Below, one piece after another: positions 36,437 to 45,647 of a stretch of 64,000 nt of DNA. Source of the stretch: an uncultured Nitrospirota bacterium (GTDB lineage: Bacteria; CG2-30-53-67); contig CAMYMF010000004.1 in NCBI GenBank assembly GCA_947259355.1, forward strand, positions 23,554 to 87,553, given 5' to 3'. The position numbers were made by a program, and so were the translations under genes. The notes beneath the pieces were generated by a model. That model saw nothing but the letters and a program-made list of their open reading frames with translations, was not told where the DNA came from and ran no database searches. Each line of letters opens with the position of its first letter. Positions within the stretch are counted from its first letter, which is position 1.

Positions 36437-36927
36437 CAGTTCTGCACGCTCCCTTCCCGCCGGGCCGACAGGACCGCATCGAGAATCAGCAGCCCCACGC
36501 CAATGCTGATGGCCGAGTCGGCGATGTTAAAGGCGGGCCAATGATACTGTCGGTAGTAGATATCGATAAAGTCCACCACTTCCCCGAATCGAACCCGGTC
36601 AATCATATTCCCCACGGCCCCGCCGAGCACGAGGGTAAGTCCCACCTGGAGCAGCACGTTGTCGCGGGCACGCTGAAAGTAAAAGAGCAGCACCAGGATG
36701 ATGGCGATCAGAGAGACCCCCAGAAAGAAGGGGATCCGGAAACTTTCGGACAAGGTTGAGAGTATTCCGAAAGCCGCGCCGGGATTCATCACGAAGGTGA
36801 GGTTGAAGAAACCGTCGAGGACAGGTATCGACTGGCCGACACGCATCTCCTTCAAGACCAGGTATTTGGTCACCTGATCCAGCAATACCGTCAGGGTGGT
36901 GATGATGACAAAGCGTCCGATGAACAA
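36436..36927 (-). CDS. lspA: Lipoprotein signal peptidase (signal peptidase II)
   Basis: 163 residues with four membrane segments. Catalytic aspartate motifs: VLGGAVGNMIDRVRFGEVVDFI (first Asp, about 120) and FNIADSAISIG (second Asp, about 139); an N-terminal LDQVTKYLV and FVMNPGAAFGI are also typical. It cleaves signal peptides after Lgt has acted. The start is TTG at 36927 with GAGG upstream. It follows ileS by 26 nt, a common arrangement. Confidence 0.96.
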   Translation of the reverse strand: MFIGRFVIITTLTVLLDQVTKYLVLKEMRVGQSIPVLDGFFNLTFVMNPGAAFGILSTLSESFRIPFFLGVSLIAIILVLLFYFQRARDNVLLQVGLTLVLGGAVGNMIDRVRFGEVVDFIDIYYRQYHWPAFNIADSAISIGVGLLILDAVLSARREGSVQN

Positions 36928-36953
36928 TTCGACCTCATCAGATCTTCCCGATC

Positions 36954-39761
36954 TTAAGAAGACAACTCCAGCTGGCGCACAATCCCGGCACAGCGCCCAC
37001 AGATCTCGGGATGTCCCGGGTCCGCACCGACGTTCTCCCGGTAAGTCCAGCAGCGTTCACACTTGCGACCTCGGGCAGGCTGCACGGCGATGCGAACCCC
37101 CTCGAGCTCTTCGGCGGCAGGCGCCCCGTCGGGGGCCTCCGCCAGGGGGCGCAGCGTCACACGGGAGACAATGAGAATCTCTGCGAGCAGTGCGGCATAA
37201 GGCCGAAGTCTTTCGAGCCAGGCCTCCGACAAGTAGAGTGCCACCGAAGCATCCAGAGAGAGTCCGATCACCTTCTCCCGCCGCGCCGCTTCCAGCACCC
37301 GGGTCACCTCCCCACGTACCTGAAAGATCCCGTCCCACCGGGCCGCCAGGGCATCGTCTCGGTCCCCCCGATTGGGCTCGGGAAAGGCCGCCAGATGGAC
37401 CGACGAGGCCGAGGTCCCCTTGGGAATAGCCAGCCAGATTTCCTCCGCCGTGAAGCTCAAAATGGGCGCCATGAGCCGCGTGACGACTGTCACCATTTCA
37501 AAGAGTACGGTCTGGGCGGAGCGCCGCGCGGGTGCTTCGGGCACTAAGATGTACAGCCGGTCCTTGAGAATATCGAGATAGCGCGCACTCAGCTCCACGG
37601 TACAGAAGTGATAGAGCGCATGGTAGATGGTGTGAAAGGAGAATCGCTCATAGGCGCCATCGACTTTCTCGACGAGCTGCTGCAGTTTGTGCAGGGCCCA
37701 TCGGTCGAGCTCTGTCATCTCCTCGCGCGCCACCCCGTCCGACACGGGATCGAAGTCGGCCAGATTGCCAAGGATGAACCGGGCCGTGTTGCGAATCTTC
37801 CGGTAGGCCTCCACCGTTCGTTTGAGGATTTCATTGGAGATCTTGATGTCGTCCCGATAGTCCTCCGCCGAGACCCAGAGGCGAAGAATTTCCGCACCGT
37901 GCTGTTTGATCACCTGCTCTGGCGCGATGACGTTGCCGATTGATTTGGACATCTTTTTTCCAGCACCGTCGACGACGAAACCGTGTGTCAGCACTGCCCG
38001 GTAGGGCGCTTCCTTGCCGGTGCCGAGCGCTGTCAACAGGGCACTGTGGAACCAACCCCGATGCTGGTCGCTCCCCTCCAGATACAGGTCCGCCGGATAG
38101 GACAGCCCCTCGGCCTGCCGAATCACGGCCGTATGGCTCACGCCCGAGTCAAACCAGACATCGAGAATATCCTCTTCCTTGGCAAAACGGCCTTCCCCGC
38201 ACTTGCCGCAGACCGTCCCCTCCGGGAGCAGCGCCGCAGCGTCGCGTTCAAACCAGATATCCGCACCCGCGGAGGCTACCAGGTCCGCCGCGTGAAAAAC
38301 GGCTTTTGCATCCATGAGGTATTCTCCGCAGTCACGGCACCGCACAATCGCGATGGGTACCCCCCAGCTTCGCTGCCGGGAGATACACCAGTCGGGGCGG
38401 TTTTCCACCATGGCAAAGATCCGGTTGCGCCCCCATTCGGGGATCCACTGTACGCGCTGCGCAATGGCCTCCAGGGTCCGGGCACGCAGTTCATTGGACT
38501 CCATGGAAATAAACCACTGGGCCGTCGCGCGAAAGATGATCGGCTTTTTGCACCGCCAGCAGTGCGGATACGCATGGCGGACCGTTTCCTCGGCCAACAG
38601 GTACCCCGTATCGTCGAGCAGCCGGTTGATGGCACCGTTCGCTTTGAAAACGAATTGTCCGGCAAACCGGCCCGCCTCCTCGGTGAAGCAGCCCCGGTCG
38701 TCGACGGGCGTAAAGACCGGCAGGTCGTAGGTCAGACCGATGACGTAGTCGTCCTCGCCGTGCCCGGGAGCCGTATGCACACAGCCCGTTCCCTGCTCCA
38801 GCGTCACATGTTCGCCGAGAATAATCAGCGAATCTCTGGCCTCAAAGGGGTGTCGCGCCTTGAGGCCCTCCAGCAACTTTCCGGCGAAGGTGGCGAGGAT
38901 CTGGTGCGACGTCCGCCCGAAAGCGTCCAGACAAGGGGCCACCCGATCTTCGGCAAGAATCAGGACGGCACCCTCCGTCTCCACTGCCGCGTAGCGGTAC
39001 TCGGGATGCACCGCAACCGCGAGGTTGGCGGGCAGCGTCCAGGGCGTGGTCGTCCAGATCACCATGGAGACCTCTTTGTCCACCAACGCCGGGACCCGCT
39101 CGGCAACGGCCGCCTCCAGGGGAAATCGGACGTAAATGGAGGGCGACGCCTCATCCGCATACTCCACTTCCGCTTCCGCCAGAGCTGTCCGGCAGGAGGC
39201 GCACCAGTGAATCGGTTTCTTCCCTTTGTAGATACCCCCTCTTTCGACAAAACGCCCGAACTCCCGGATGATCGCGCCTTCGTAGGCATGGTCCATGGTC
39301 AGGTAAGGCGCCTGCCACTCCCCGAACACGCCGAGCCGCTTGAACTCCTCTCGCTGGATCTCCACGAAACGGGCGGCGTAATCCCGGCACTGCCTTCGGA
39401 ATTCGGTCAGGGAGAGATCGTGCTTCTTCGCGCCAAGCTTCTTGTCAACCTGCAGCTCAATCGGCAGCCCATGGCAGTCCCAGCCCGGAAGATACTTGGC
39501 GAAACAACCCTTCATGTTTTTGTACTTGACGATGATGTCCTTGAGAATTTTGTTCAGCGCGTGCCCCATGTGGATGTGTCCGTTGGCGTAGGGAGGACCG
39601 TCATGGAGGGTATAGATCACGCCCTCTCGGTTCTTCCGCAGGATCTGCTCCCACAGAGCCTCTTTCTCCCATCTTTGAAGTAGCTCCGGCTCCCGTTGCG
39701 TCAAATTCGCTTTCATGGGAAAGGAAGTCGACGGCAGATTCAATGTCTCTTTATACTCCAT
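36954..39761 (-). CDS. ileS: Isoleucyl-tRNA synthetase
   Basis: 935 residues from the ATG at 39761 (GGAG, 7 nt spacing); an upstream in-frame start at 39827 is rejected because it lies at the predicted transcription start. Class I motifs are PYANGHIHMGHALNKI (HIGH box, about 57) and KKMSKSIGNV (KMSKS, about 604), with a CP1 editing domain between. The C-terminal zinc site CERCWTYRENVGADPGHPEICGRC marks the zinc-containing bacterial type. It is expressed with lspA and lgt. Confidence 0.98.
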   Translation of the reverse strand: MEYKETLNLPSTSFPMKANLTQREPELLQRWEKEALWEQILRKNREGVIYTLHDGPPYANGHIHMGHALNKILKDIIVKYKNMKGCFAKYLPGWDCHGLPIELQVDKKLGAKKHDLSLTEFRRQCRDYAARFVEIQREEFKRLGVFGEWQAPYLTMDHAYEGAIIREFGRFVERGGIYKGKKPIHWCASCRTALAEAEVEYADEASPSIYVRFPLEAAVAERVPALVDKEVSMVIWTTTPWTLPANLAVAVHPEYRYAAVETEGAVLILAEDRVAPCLDAFGRTSHQILATFAGKLLEGLKARHPFEARDSLIILGEHVTLEQGTGCVHTAPGHGEDDYVIGLTYDLPVFTPVDDRGCFTEEAGRFAGQFVFKANGAINRLLDDTGYLLAEETVRHAYPHCWRCKKPIIFRATAQWFISMESNELRARTLEAIAQRVQWIPEWGRNRIFAMVENRPDWCISRQRSWGVPIAIVRCRDCGEYLMDAKAVFHAADLVASAGADIWFERDAAALLPEGTVCGKCGEGRFAKEEDILDVWFDSGVSHTAVIRQAEGLSYPADLYLEGSDQHRGWFHSALLTALGTGKEAPYRAVLTHGFVVDGAGKKMSKSIGNVIAPEQVIKQHGAEILRLWVSAEDYRDDIKISNEILKRTVEAYRKIRNTARFILGNLADFDPVSDGVAREEMTELDRWALHKLQQLVEKVDGAYERFSFHTIYHALYHFCTVELSARYLDILKDRLYILVPEAPARRSAQTVLFEMVTVVTRLMAPILSFTAEEIWLAIPKGTSASSVHLAAFPEPNRGDRDDALAARWDGIFQVRGEVTRVLEAARREKVIGLSLDASVALYLSEAWLERLRPYAALLAEILIVSRVTLRPLAEAPDGAPAAEELEGVRIAVQPARGRKCERCWTYRENVGADPGHPEICGRCAGIVRQLELSS

Positions 39762-39833
39762 GGCGGCTCTCCGGTAACACGCCCGAAACAACCAAAAAAC
39801 AGGGGTAACGTTCGTAAGTACGGACAAAATAAA

Positions 39834-39863
39834 AAAATATCAATACGGCGGCTTCTGTGTCAA
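39834..39863 (-). promoter_or_regulatory. Sigma-70-like promoter for ileS-lspA-lgt
   Basis: On minus: TTGACA (plus 39858-39863), 18-nt spacer, TATTTT (plus 39834-39839), about 70 nt before the ileS ATG. Confidence 0.6.
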
Positions 39864-39962
39864 TGAAAAAAGCCGACCAGTGGTGAAAGGCAACGCACTA
39901 CTTCGGTGGGGGTGTCAAAGCTGCACCCGCCGGATTTTGTCTTTCCCCGCCTGGAAAGCCTG

Positions 39963-39971
39963 TGCTATAGT
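39963..39971 (+). promoter_or_regulatory. Extended -10 promoter for nifS-his
   Basis: TGCTATAGT (39963-39971) is an extended -10 element. No good -35 is present. The predicted leader is about 25 nt before the TTG start at 40002. Confidence 0.45.
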
Positions 39972-40001
39972 GCTGGATCGGAAAAAGCGGAGAGAACCAC
40001 C

Positions 40002-41150
40002 TTGCAGAGCATCTACTTGGACCACAATGCAACCACGCCCGTCGATCCCGCCGTTATGGAGGTCATGGCCGAGACGGCGGCCCATTTCTGGGCGAACCCC
40101 TCGAGCGGACATGCGCCCGGACGCCGGGCGCGCGAAGCACTACGTCTTGCCCACGAGTTTATCGCCGGCTTTATCGGCGCCACTCCCGGGGAGATCGTCG
40201 TGACCGGTGGGGGCACGGAATCGGACAATCTGGCGATTTTAGGGGCGGTTCGGGCCTGCGAGGCCGAGAGACCCCACGTCGTGATTTCCGCAGTGGAACA
40301 TCACGCCATCCTGGAGAGCTGCACCGTGCTTCGCCGGGAGGGCGTTGACATCACCGACATCCCCGTCGACCCGCACGGACGGGTCGATCCCGACGAGGTA
40401 CAAAAAGCGCTTCGGGACGAAACTGTCCTCGCATCGATCATGCATGCCAACAACGAGGTCGGCACCATTCAGCCCGTTGGCGAAATAGGGGCCCTACTCC
40501 GTGCGCGGGGTATCTTGTTTCATACCGATGCGGCCCAGAGTGTCGGGAAACTGCCGGTGCAAGTCGATCAGCTCCATGTCGATCTCCTGACCTGCTCCTC
40601 CCACAAGATCTACGGACCCAAGGGGGTCGGCTTTCTTTATATCCGCCGGGGCACCCCCATCAGCCCGCTGCTCGTGGGCGGCGGCCAGGAGCAGGGGCTG
40701 CGCTCGGGCACCGAAAACCTACCGGGGATTGCCGGCTTGGCGGAAGCCCTCGACGTCGCGGCCCAGCGGATGGCGACGGAAGCGGATGCGCTGCGCCGCC
40801 TCCGGGATGCCCTCTGGGAGGGGCTGACCCGCGCCGTGGACGGCATCCGACTCAACGGCCACCCGACGGAACGCCTTCCCGGGACCCTCAATTTCTCCGT
40901 CGAAGGAGTCCTCAGTTCCGACCTGCTCGCCCTCCTGGACGAAGTGGGCATCTGTGTGTCCGCCTCGGCGGCCTGCACGACGGAAAGCGCCCACCCCTCC
41001 CATGTACTGTCGGCCATGGGCGTCCCCGCAGAGCTGGCCGCTGGAACGCTGCGCCTCTCCCTGGGGCGGAGCAACCGTGAAGAAGAAATCCCGCAAATCA
41101 TCGACCGTATCGCGGCCGCGGTACATCAGTTGAGAAAGAGTCGAACATGA
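40002..41150 (+). CDS. nifS: Cysteine desulfurase, NifS/IscS family
   Basis: 382 residues from a TTG at 40002 with GAGAG about 8 nt upstream, giving the family start LQSIYLDHNATTPVDP. Other motifs: GGTESDNLAI, VEHHAILES, the PLP lysine in TCSSHKIYGPKGVGF, RSGTENLPGIAGL, and the reactive Cys in SASAACTTESAHPSHVL (about 327). It donates persulfide sulfur for Fe-S clusters or thiolated tRNA. No iscU, nifU or mnmA is nearby. Its stop overlaps the hisA start by 4 nt (ATGA), an unusual partner. The upstream extension of the frame carries no conserved sequence. Confidence 0.93.
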   Translation: MQSIYLDHNATTPVDPAVMEVMAETAAHFWANPSSGHAPGRRAREALRLAHEFIAGFIGATPGEIVVTGGGTESDNLAILGAVRACEAERPHVVISAVEHHAILESCTVLRREGVDITDIPVDPHGRVDPDEVQKALRDETVLASIMHANNEVGTIQPVGEIGALLRARGILFHTDAAQSVGKLPVQVDQLHVDLLTCSSHKIYGPKGVGFLYIRRGTPISPLLVGGGQEQGLRSGTENLPGIAGLAEALDVAAQRMATEADALRRLRDALWEGLTRAVDGIRLNGHPTERLPGTLNFSVEGVLSSDLLALLDEVGICVSASAACTTESAHPSHVLSAMGVPAELAAGTLRLSLGRSNREEEIPQIIDRIAAAVHQLRKSRT

Positions 41151-41878
41151 TTGTCATTCCAGCCATCGATCTGAAAAATGGGCGCTGTGTCCGTTTGATT
41201 CAGGGAGACCTGGAACGTGAAACGGTTTACTCCGACAACCCTCCAAAGATGGCCCTGCACTGGCAGCAGCTCGGCGCGGCGCTGCTTCACGTGGTCGACC
41301 TCGACGGCGCCGTAGAGGGGGTCCCCAGGAACTTGGGGCTCATCGATCGGATCGTAGGGGAGCTCACAATTCCCGTAGAAGTGGGCGGCGGCATCCGGAC
41401 CCTGGAAACCATCGCCGCGTATTTGAACGCCGGAGCCTCTCGGGTTGTGCTGGGGACCAAGGCAGCCGAGGATCCGACCTTTCTGCGCGAGGCTTGTCGG
41501 AAATTCCCGGGGCGGGTGGTCGCCGGCATCGACGCCCGGGATGGTTTTGTGGCGGTGAAGGGCTGGACTGAAACGACAGAGCACCGGGCTGTGGATGTGG
41601 CTGGCAGGATGGCCGAAGCCGGCGTCTGTGCCATCATCTTCACCGACATTCAGCGCGACGGCATGCAGACCGGCCCCAACATCGAGAGTACCCGCGTGCT
41701 GGCGGAAGCGGTGTCCGTTCCGGTCATCGCATCGGGCGGCGTCTCTTCCCTGGACGACGTGAAGGCCTTGCTCGAGATCGAGCACTTTGGCGTCACGGGA
41801 GTTATCACGGGGCGAGCTATCTATGCCGGTACTCTGGATCTTCGGGAAGCCATCGCCTTGACCCGCAAGGAGCGCTGA
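41147..41878 (+). CDS. hisA: Phosphoribosylformimino-AICAR ribotide isomerase
   Basis: 243 residues. The TIM barrel begins [20 protein letters not shown], with the catalytic Asp8 in AIDLK and a second Asp around 129 in [20 protein letters not shown] and [13 protein letters not shown] supply the phosphate sites. It performs the Amadori isomerisation in histidine synthesis. The ATG overlaps the nifS stop by 4 nt and hisF follows 4 nt after its stop. hisH and hisB are absent from this cluster. Confidence 0.97.
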   Translation: MIVIPAIDLKNGRCVRLIQGDLERETVYSDNPPKMALHWQQLGAALLHVVDLDGAVEGVPRNLGLIDRIVGELTIPVEVGGGIRTLETIAAYLNAGASRVVLGTKAAEDPTFLREACRKFPGRVVAGIDARDGFVAVKGWTETTEHRAVDVAGRMAEAGVCAIIFTDIQRDGMQTGPNIESTRVLAEAVSVPVIASGGVSSLDDVKALLEIEHFGVTGVITGRAIYAGTLDLREAIALTRKER

Positions 41879-41882
41879 GAGC

Positions 41883-42650
41883 ATGCTGGCCAAGCGTATC
41901 ATCCCCTGCCTCGATGTCAAAGAAGGCCGCGTGGTCAAGGGGGTGCAGTTTGTGGGGCTTCGGGACGCAGGCGATCCGGTGGAAGTGGCCCGCCTCTATG
42001 ACGCCCAGGGGGCCGACGAGCTGACCTTCCTCGACATTACGGCCTCCCATGAGAAGCGCGGGATCATTCTCGACGTGGTCCGACACACAGCGGAAGAGGT
42101 CTTCATCCCCCTGACTGTGGGCGGCGGTATCTCCGCGCTGGAGCACATTCGAAACTTGCTCAATGCCGGCGCCGACAAGGTCTCCATCAATACGGCAGCG
42201 GTGCGCCGCCCCGAATTCATCCGGGAAGCGTCGAAGCGATTTGGCAGCCAGTGCATCGTGGTGGCCATCGACGCCAAGCAGGTTTCCCAGGCGCCGCCGC
42301 GCTGGGAGATCTACACACACGGCGGCCGGCGACCGACCGGCATCGACGCGCTCCAATGGGCCCGTCGCATGGAAGCACTCGGTGCGGGCGAATTCCTGGT
42401 CACCAGCATGGACCGCGACGGCACCCGCGACGGCTACGACAATGCCCTCAACCGAGCCATCTCCGAGATCACCGAAGTGCCCCTCATTGCCTCCGGGGGC
42501 GTCGGGAGCCTGGAGCACCTCTACGACGGCATCCAGCAGGGAAAGGCCGACGCGGTGCTGGCCGCTTCTATATTTCACTACCGTGAATACACGGTGCATC
42601 AGGTCAAGGAGTACTTGGCCAGCCGCGGCATTTGCGTCAGACTTTCATGA
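41883..42650 (+). CDS. hisF: Imidazole glycerol phosphate synthase, cyclase subunit
   Basis: 255 residues. The HisF barrel has [26 protein letters not shown] (catalytic Asp11), [29 protein letters not shown], and [13 protein letters not shown] (second catalytic Asp, about 130-180 region), plus [15 protein letters not shown]. With HisH it makes imidazole glycerol phosphate and AICAR. The glutaminase subunit gene hisH is not in the window. Its stop overlaps the hisE ATG by 4 nt. Confidence 0.97.
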   Translation: MLAKRIIPCLDVKEGRVVKGVQFVGLRDAGDPVEVARLYDAQGADELTFLDITASHEKRGIILDVVRHTAEEVFIPLTVGGGISALEHIRNLLNAGADKVSINTAAVRRPEFIREASKRFGSQCIVVAIDAKQVSQAPPRWEIYTHGGRRPTGIDALQWARRMEALGAGEFLVTSMDRDGTRDGYDNALNRAISEITEVPLIASGGVGSLEHLYDGIQQGKADAVLAASIFHYREYTVHQVKEYLASRGICVRLS

Positions 42651-42952
42651 CAGAGCCCACCATTCTGCAGCAGCTCTACGACGTGATCCGGGCGCGCAAG
42701 CGGACGCTCCCTGAAGACTCCTACACTGCAGCCCTCTTTCGGCAGGGTGAGGACGCCATCCTGAGAAAGCTCGGCGAGGAGGCGCTGGAGCTGGTCTTGG
42801 CCGTCAAGTCCGGCCACGCGCCGGAAGTGGTGCATGAAGCGGCCGATCTGATCTTTCACCTCTGGATCCTGTTGGGCCACCTGGAAATATCGCCGGAGCG
42901 CGTCTTTGAAGAACTCCAGCGAAGGGCCGAGAGAAAGGGGAAAAATCCATGA
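42647..42952 (+). CDS. hisE: Phosphoribosyl-ATP pyrophosphatase
   Basis: 101 residues from the ATG at 42647, which overlaps the hisF stop (ATGA). The all-alpha NTP pyrophosphatase motif [18 protein letters not shown]...[16 protein letters not shown] (about 38-75) supplies the Glu/Asp metal ligands. It is a stand-alone HisE, not fused to HisI. Its own stop overlaps the next ATG, that of a 31-codon ORF. Confidence 0.95.
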   Translation: MTEPTILQQLYDVIRARKRTLPEDSYTAALFRQGEDAILRKLGEEALELVLAVKSGHAPEVVHEAADLIFHLWILLGHLEISPERVFEELQRRAERKGKNP

Positions 42953-43044
42953 AAGATGCTCGTCTTCTGAGGCCGCTTCTTGCCCCGGACGGGATCAGCG
43001 GTTGCCGCCTGAGACCGAATGTTTTCTGCCTGCGGTGTTTGTGA
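42949..43044 (+). CDS. Possible 31-residue coupling peptide between hisE and dctP
   Basis: The ATG at 42949 overlaps the hisE stop (ATGA) and has AAGGGG with 8 nt spacing. The frame ([10 protein letters not shown]...FCLRCL) ends in a TGA that overlaps the dctP ATG as TGATG. The peptide is basic with three cysteines and resembles no family I know. dctP itself lacks a clear Shine-Dalgarno, so translation of this ORF could carry ribosomes into dctP. It may be only a spacer that happens to be open. Confidence 0.4.
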   Translation: MKDARLLRPLLAPDGISGCRLRPNVFCLRCL

Positions 43045-44057
43045 TGCGACAGGCAGTGGCGATTGTGATTTTCATGGCGGTGCTTTCGATGGGGGGGTGC
43101 CGTTCGTCTCAGGAGATCACCCTGCGGTTGAGTCACATTACCGCACCGACCTCTTCCTGGCAGAAAGGCGCTGATCGATTTGCCGAACTGGCGGCGCAAA
43201 AGAGCGGCGGACGGATTCGCGTGAAAGTCTATCCCGCCGGGCAGATCGCCAACCACAGCCAGCAGGGAGAGCTGAAAATGCTCGGGTCAGGCTCCATCGA
43301 CATGGCTCTCGTCTCGACGATTATTCTCGCCCTCTACCTCGACCCCCGCTTCGATGTCTTCGGCCTCCCCTGGCTCTTCCCGGACCATGCCACAGCCCAT
43401 CGCGTGCTCGACGGCGATGTCGGCGACGAGGTGCTCACGGTTCTGCGGAGCAAAGGGATCGTGGGGCTCGCATACGGGGTGAACGGTTTTCGTCAGATTA
43501 CCAATAAAGTGCGCCCCATTCGTACACCGGAAGATCTCGAAAGGATTAAGTGCCGCGTGGCGGGCTCGCGCATGTATTTCAGGACCTTTCAGCTCCTGGG
43601 GGCCGATGCGCTCACCATGAACTTCGGCGAAGTTTTCACCTCCCTGCAGCAGGGGGTCATCGATGCCCAGGAGAATCCGTTGTCCATCATCTACTCGAGT
43701 CGGCTCTATGAGGTTCAGCGCTACCTGACGCTCTGGAACTACTCCTACGATCCACTGATTCTGGCCATCAACCAGGCCCGCTGGGAGCGTTTCTCTCCGG
43801 AAGATCGGGCTTTGCTCACGGCCGCGGCCGCGGAAGCCATGCAGGAGCAGCGACGTGTTGTGGAAGAGGAAGACCGGACGCTGGCGGGTGTGCTGGCCAA
43901 GCAGGGCATGGATGTCATCGCTTTGTCGATGGAGGAGCTGGCACGCTTCAAGGCGCGCGTGGCGCCTTTGTATGAGGAGTACGCCGGGCGGATCGGTGCC
44001 CAGCTTGTGAATCGATGCCGCCGAGCCGTTGTAGAGGAAAATACTATCAAAAAGTAG
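43044..44057 (+). CDS. TRAP transporter solute-binding protein, DctP family
   Basis: 337 residues from the ATG at 43044. A short signal sequence ending SMGGC suggests a lipoprotein (Met at -3 is not ideal). DctP features: LRLSHITAPTSSWQKGADRFAELAAQKSGGRIRVKVYPAGQIANHSQQGELKMLGSGSIDM, the conserved Arg in RIKCRVAGSRMYFRTFQLLGADALTMNFGEVFTSLQQGVIDAQENP. It captures an organic acid or related anion for the DctQ/DctM permease encoded 1.1 kb downstream. The ligand is unknown. A 208-nt gap with its own promoter separates it from the permease genes. Confidence 0.93.
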   Translation: MRQAVAIVIFMAVLSMGGCRSSQEITLRLSHITAPTSSWQKGADRFAELAAQKSGGRIRVKVYPAGQIANHSQQGELKMLGSGSIDMALVSTIILALYLDPRFDVFGLPWLFPDHATAHRVLDGDVGDEVLTVLRSKGIVGLAYGVNGFRQITNKVRPIRTPEDLERIKCRVAGSRMYFRTFQLLGADALTMNFGEVFTSLQQGVIDAQENPLSIIYSSRLYEVQRYLTLWNYSYDPLILAINQARWERFSPEDRALLTAAAAEAMQEQRRVVEEEDRTLAGVLAKQGMDVIALSMEELARFKARVAPLYEEYAGRIGAQLVNRCRRAVVEENTIKK

Positions 44058-44067
44058 AAAAAAAAAA

Positions 44068-44096
44068 TTGCCTTTTGCCGTTGCTATCGCTATAAT
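44068..44096 (+). promoter_or_regulatory. Strong sigma-70-like promoter for the regulator-dctQM unit
   Basis: TTGCCT (44068-44073), 17-nt spacer, TATAAT (44091-44096). The predicted leader of about 165 nt contains GTGCC-TCC-GGCAC and GGCGG-CAGCC-CCGCC hairpins and an open frame (44159-44269) that ends overlapping the next start codon. Confidence 0.65.
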
Positions 44097-44265
44097 GCAG
44101 GCGACGCTGGGCGGGTGATTGGAGGCGGCAGCCCCGCCGTTCAATGATCGGTTTCAACATGGACGTTGCTGGTAAGGCGTCCCCGTGCCTCCGGCACAAT
44201 CCCAGAGCGGTTGCAGCACGGTTCGATTGTAGGTCAGGAGCGTTTTCAGGCAAAGGAGGGCCACC

Positions 44266-45180
44266 GTGACCGATACAATCCTGTTTGTCGACGATGAAGA
44301 GATCATTCTGAACGCGCTGGAGGCTGTTTTTTCCCGGGAAGGGTTTCAGACACTGACCGCCAGCAATGGCGAGGAGGCGCTTCGGATCCTGGAGGACCGG
44401 GAGGTCGACGTGGTGATCTCCGATGAACGGATGCCAGGCATCACGGGAATCGAACTCCTGTCAACGGTCAAGAAGCGCTACCCCGAAAAGATCCGGATCG
44501 TCCTGACGGCCTACGCTGAAATGAACACAATCCTCTCCGCCGTCAACCGCGTCGAAGCCCATCGCCTGATCATCAAACCGTACCAGAACGAGGAACTGGT
44601 CGAGACCGTGCGGGAACTGATCTCGCGGCGCAGTGAGATTCGCAGCAGCGATCAGGCCCTGGAGGCCGCCCGCCGGGAAGCCGATTTCGCCTTTCAGGCC
44701 ACCAAGCTCTTTTGTCGCTCCCCGCTGAGCCCTGAGCAGAAATATGAGTACTTGTTGAAGCTCATCCAGGACTATCTCCGGGCCGAGACGCTCTCCCTCA
44801 TGATATTCCGCCCGGAAGAACAGGATCTCATCGTACGCGCCGCCACGAACAGACGCATTGTTGGCATGCGCCGGCCCCTGCTGGAGAATGCCGTATCTTC
44901 CTATGTCGCTCGGGAGCGCAAACCGTGCCGCAGCACCGGGGAGGCCGCTCAAATGCCCCCATTTGCCCCCCATGACCACGTGGTCTCCCGATATCGCAGC
45001 CCTGTCTTCCTCTCAGTGCCGGTACTGGACGAGGATCGGATGGTGGGCGTCTTCAACGTCACCGACCCGGTAGACGGCAAGATCAGCGCATTCACGGAAG
45101 AGACCGTCTCCCATCTGATGCGCTGGGTCGGTGCCGTCGTCCCCGAGCCGTGCGAGCCCGCCCCTCCTGCGGCGCCATGA
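44266..45180 (+). CDS. Response regulator with receiver and GAF-like domains
   Basis: 304 residues from a GTG at 44266 with AAAGGAGG and 6 nt spacing. A receiver domain (1-120) has the acidic pair DD at 8-9, phospho-Asp in VVISDERMPG, Thr in VLTAY and Lys in IIKPY. A linker helix follows, then a GAF-like domain (about 155-290, LSLMIFRPEEQDLIVRAATN, VFLSVPVLDEDRMVGVFNVTD). There is no DNA-binding, cyclase or HD domain. Its stop overlaps the dctQ ATG by 4 nt, so it is co-translated with the TRAP permease. It may sense a ligand and regulate by protein interaction. Confidence 0.85.
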   Translation: MTDTILFVDDEEIILNALEAVFSREGFQTLTASNGEEALRILEDREVDVVISDERMPGITGIELLSTVKKRYPEKIRIVLTAYAEMNTILSAVNRVEAHRLIIKPYQNEELVETVRELISRRSEIRSSDQALEAARREADFAFQATKLFCRSPLSPEQKYEYLLKLIQDYLRAETLSLMIFRPEEQDLIVRAATNRRIVGMRRPLLENAVSSYVARERKPCRSTGEAAQMPPFAPHDHVVSRYRSPVFLSVPVLDEDRMVGVFNVTDPVDGKISAFTEETVSHLMRWVGAVVPEPCEPAPPAAP

Positions 45181-45647
45181 CTTCCACCCCTGCGACTGCC
45201 GGCAGAGGTCCCGCCGATCTCGAGGGCGTACTGACGGTGCTACTGCTCGGCGCAATGGCGGCCATCACGGTCGTTGAAATCGCTGCCCGCTTCATCTTTC
45301 ACGCTCCTCTGGCTCACGTGAGTGAGCTCGTTCCAAACCTCTTCGTCTGGCTCACCTTCATCGGCGCGTCCGCCGCCGAACGGAGCGGGACCCATTTTGG
45401 TATCGACCTCGTCTCGAAGAACCGTCCCCTCTGGGCACGTGCGTCCGCCGCCGCCCGACTGGTCGGCACCGGCTTCTTCTTTATGGTCGTTGCCGCCTAC
45501 GGGGCGCGCATGTGTCTGCTCTCTTACACCAAGGGAGAGACAACAGCTCTGGGAATTCCGGCCTGGTGCTTTGCTTTGGCGGTCCCGGTGGGGGCTGTGC
45601 TCTTCGTCCGGCGTCTGATCGGCCCCGTCCTCCGGAGAGATCATTGA
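45177..45647 (+). CDS. TRAP transporter small permease, DctQ family
   Basis: 156 residues from the ATG at 45177, which overlaps the regulator's stop. Four membrane segments and the DctQ motif EIAARFIFHAPLAHVSELVPNLFVWLTFIGASAAERSGTHFGIDLV (about 33-78) are present. It is the small membrane subunit that pairs with DctM. The stop overlaps the dctM TTG by 4 nt. Confidence 0.92.
   Translation: MTSTPATAGRGPADLEGVLTVLLLGAMAAITVVEIAARFIFHAPLAHVSELVPNLFVWLTFIGASAAERSGTHFGIDLVSKNRPLWARASAAARLVGTGFFFMVVAAYGARMCLLSYTKGETTALGIPAWCFALAVPVGAVLFVRRLIGPVLRRDH

Noticed and set aside
37983..39683. 566-codon plus-strand frame opposite ileS
   Set aside because: Antisense shadow of ileS, which carries HIGH, KMSKS and zinc motifs.
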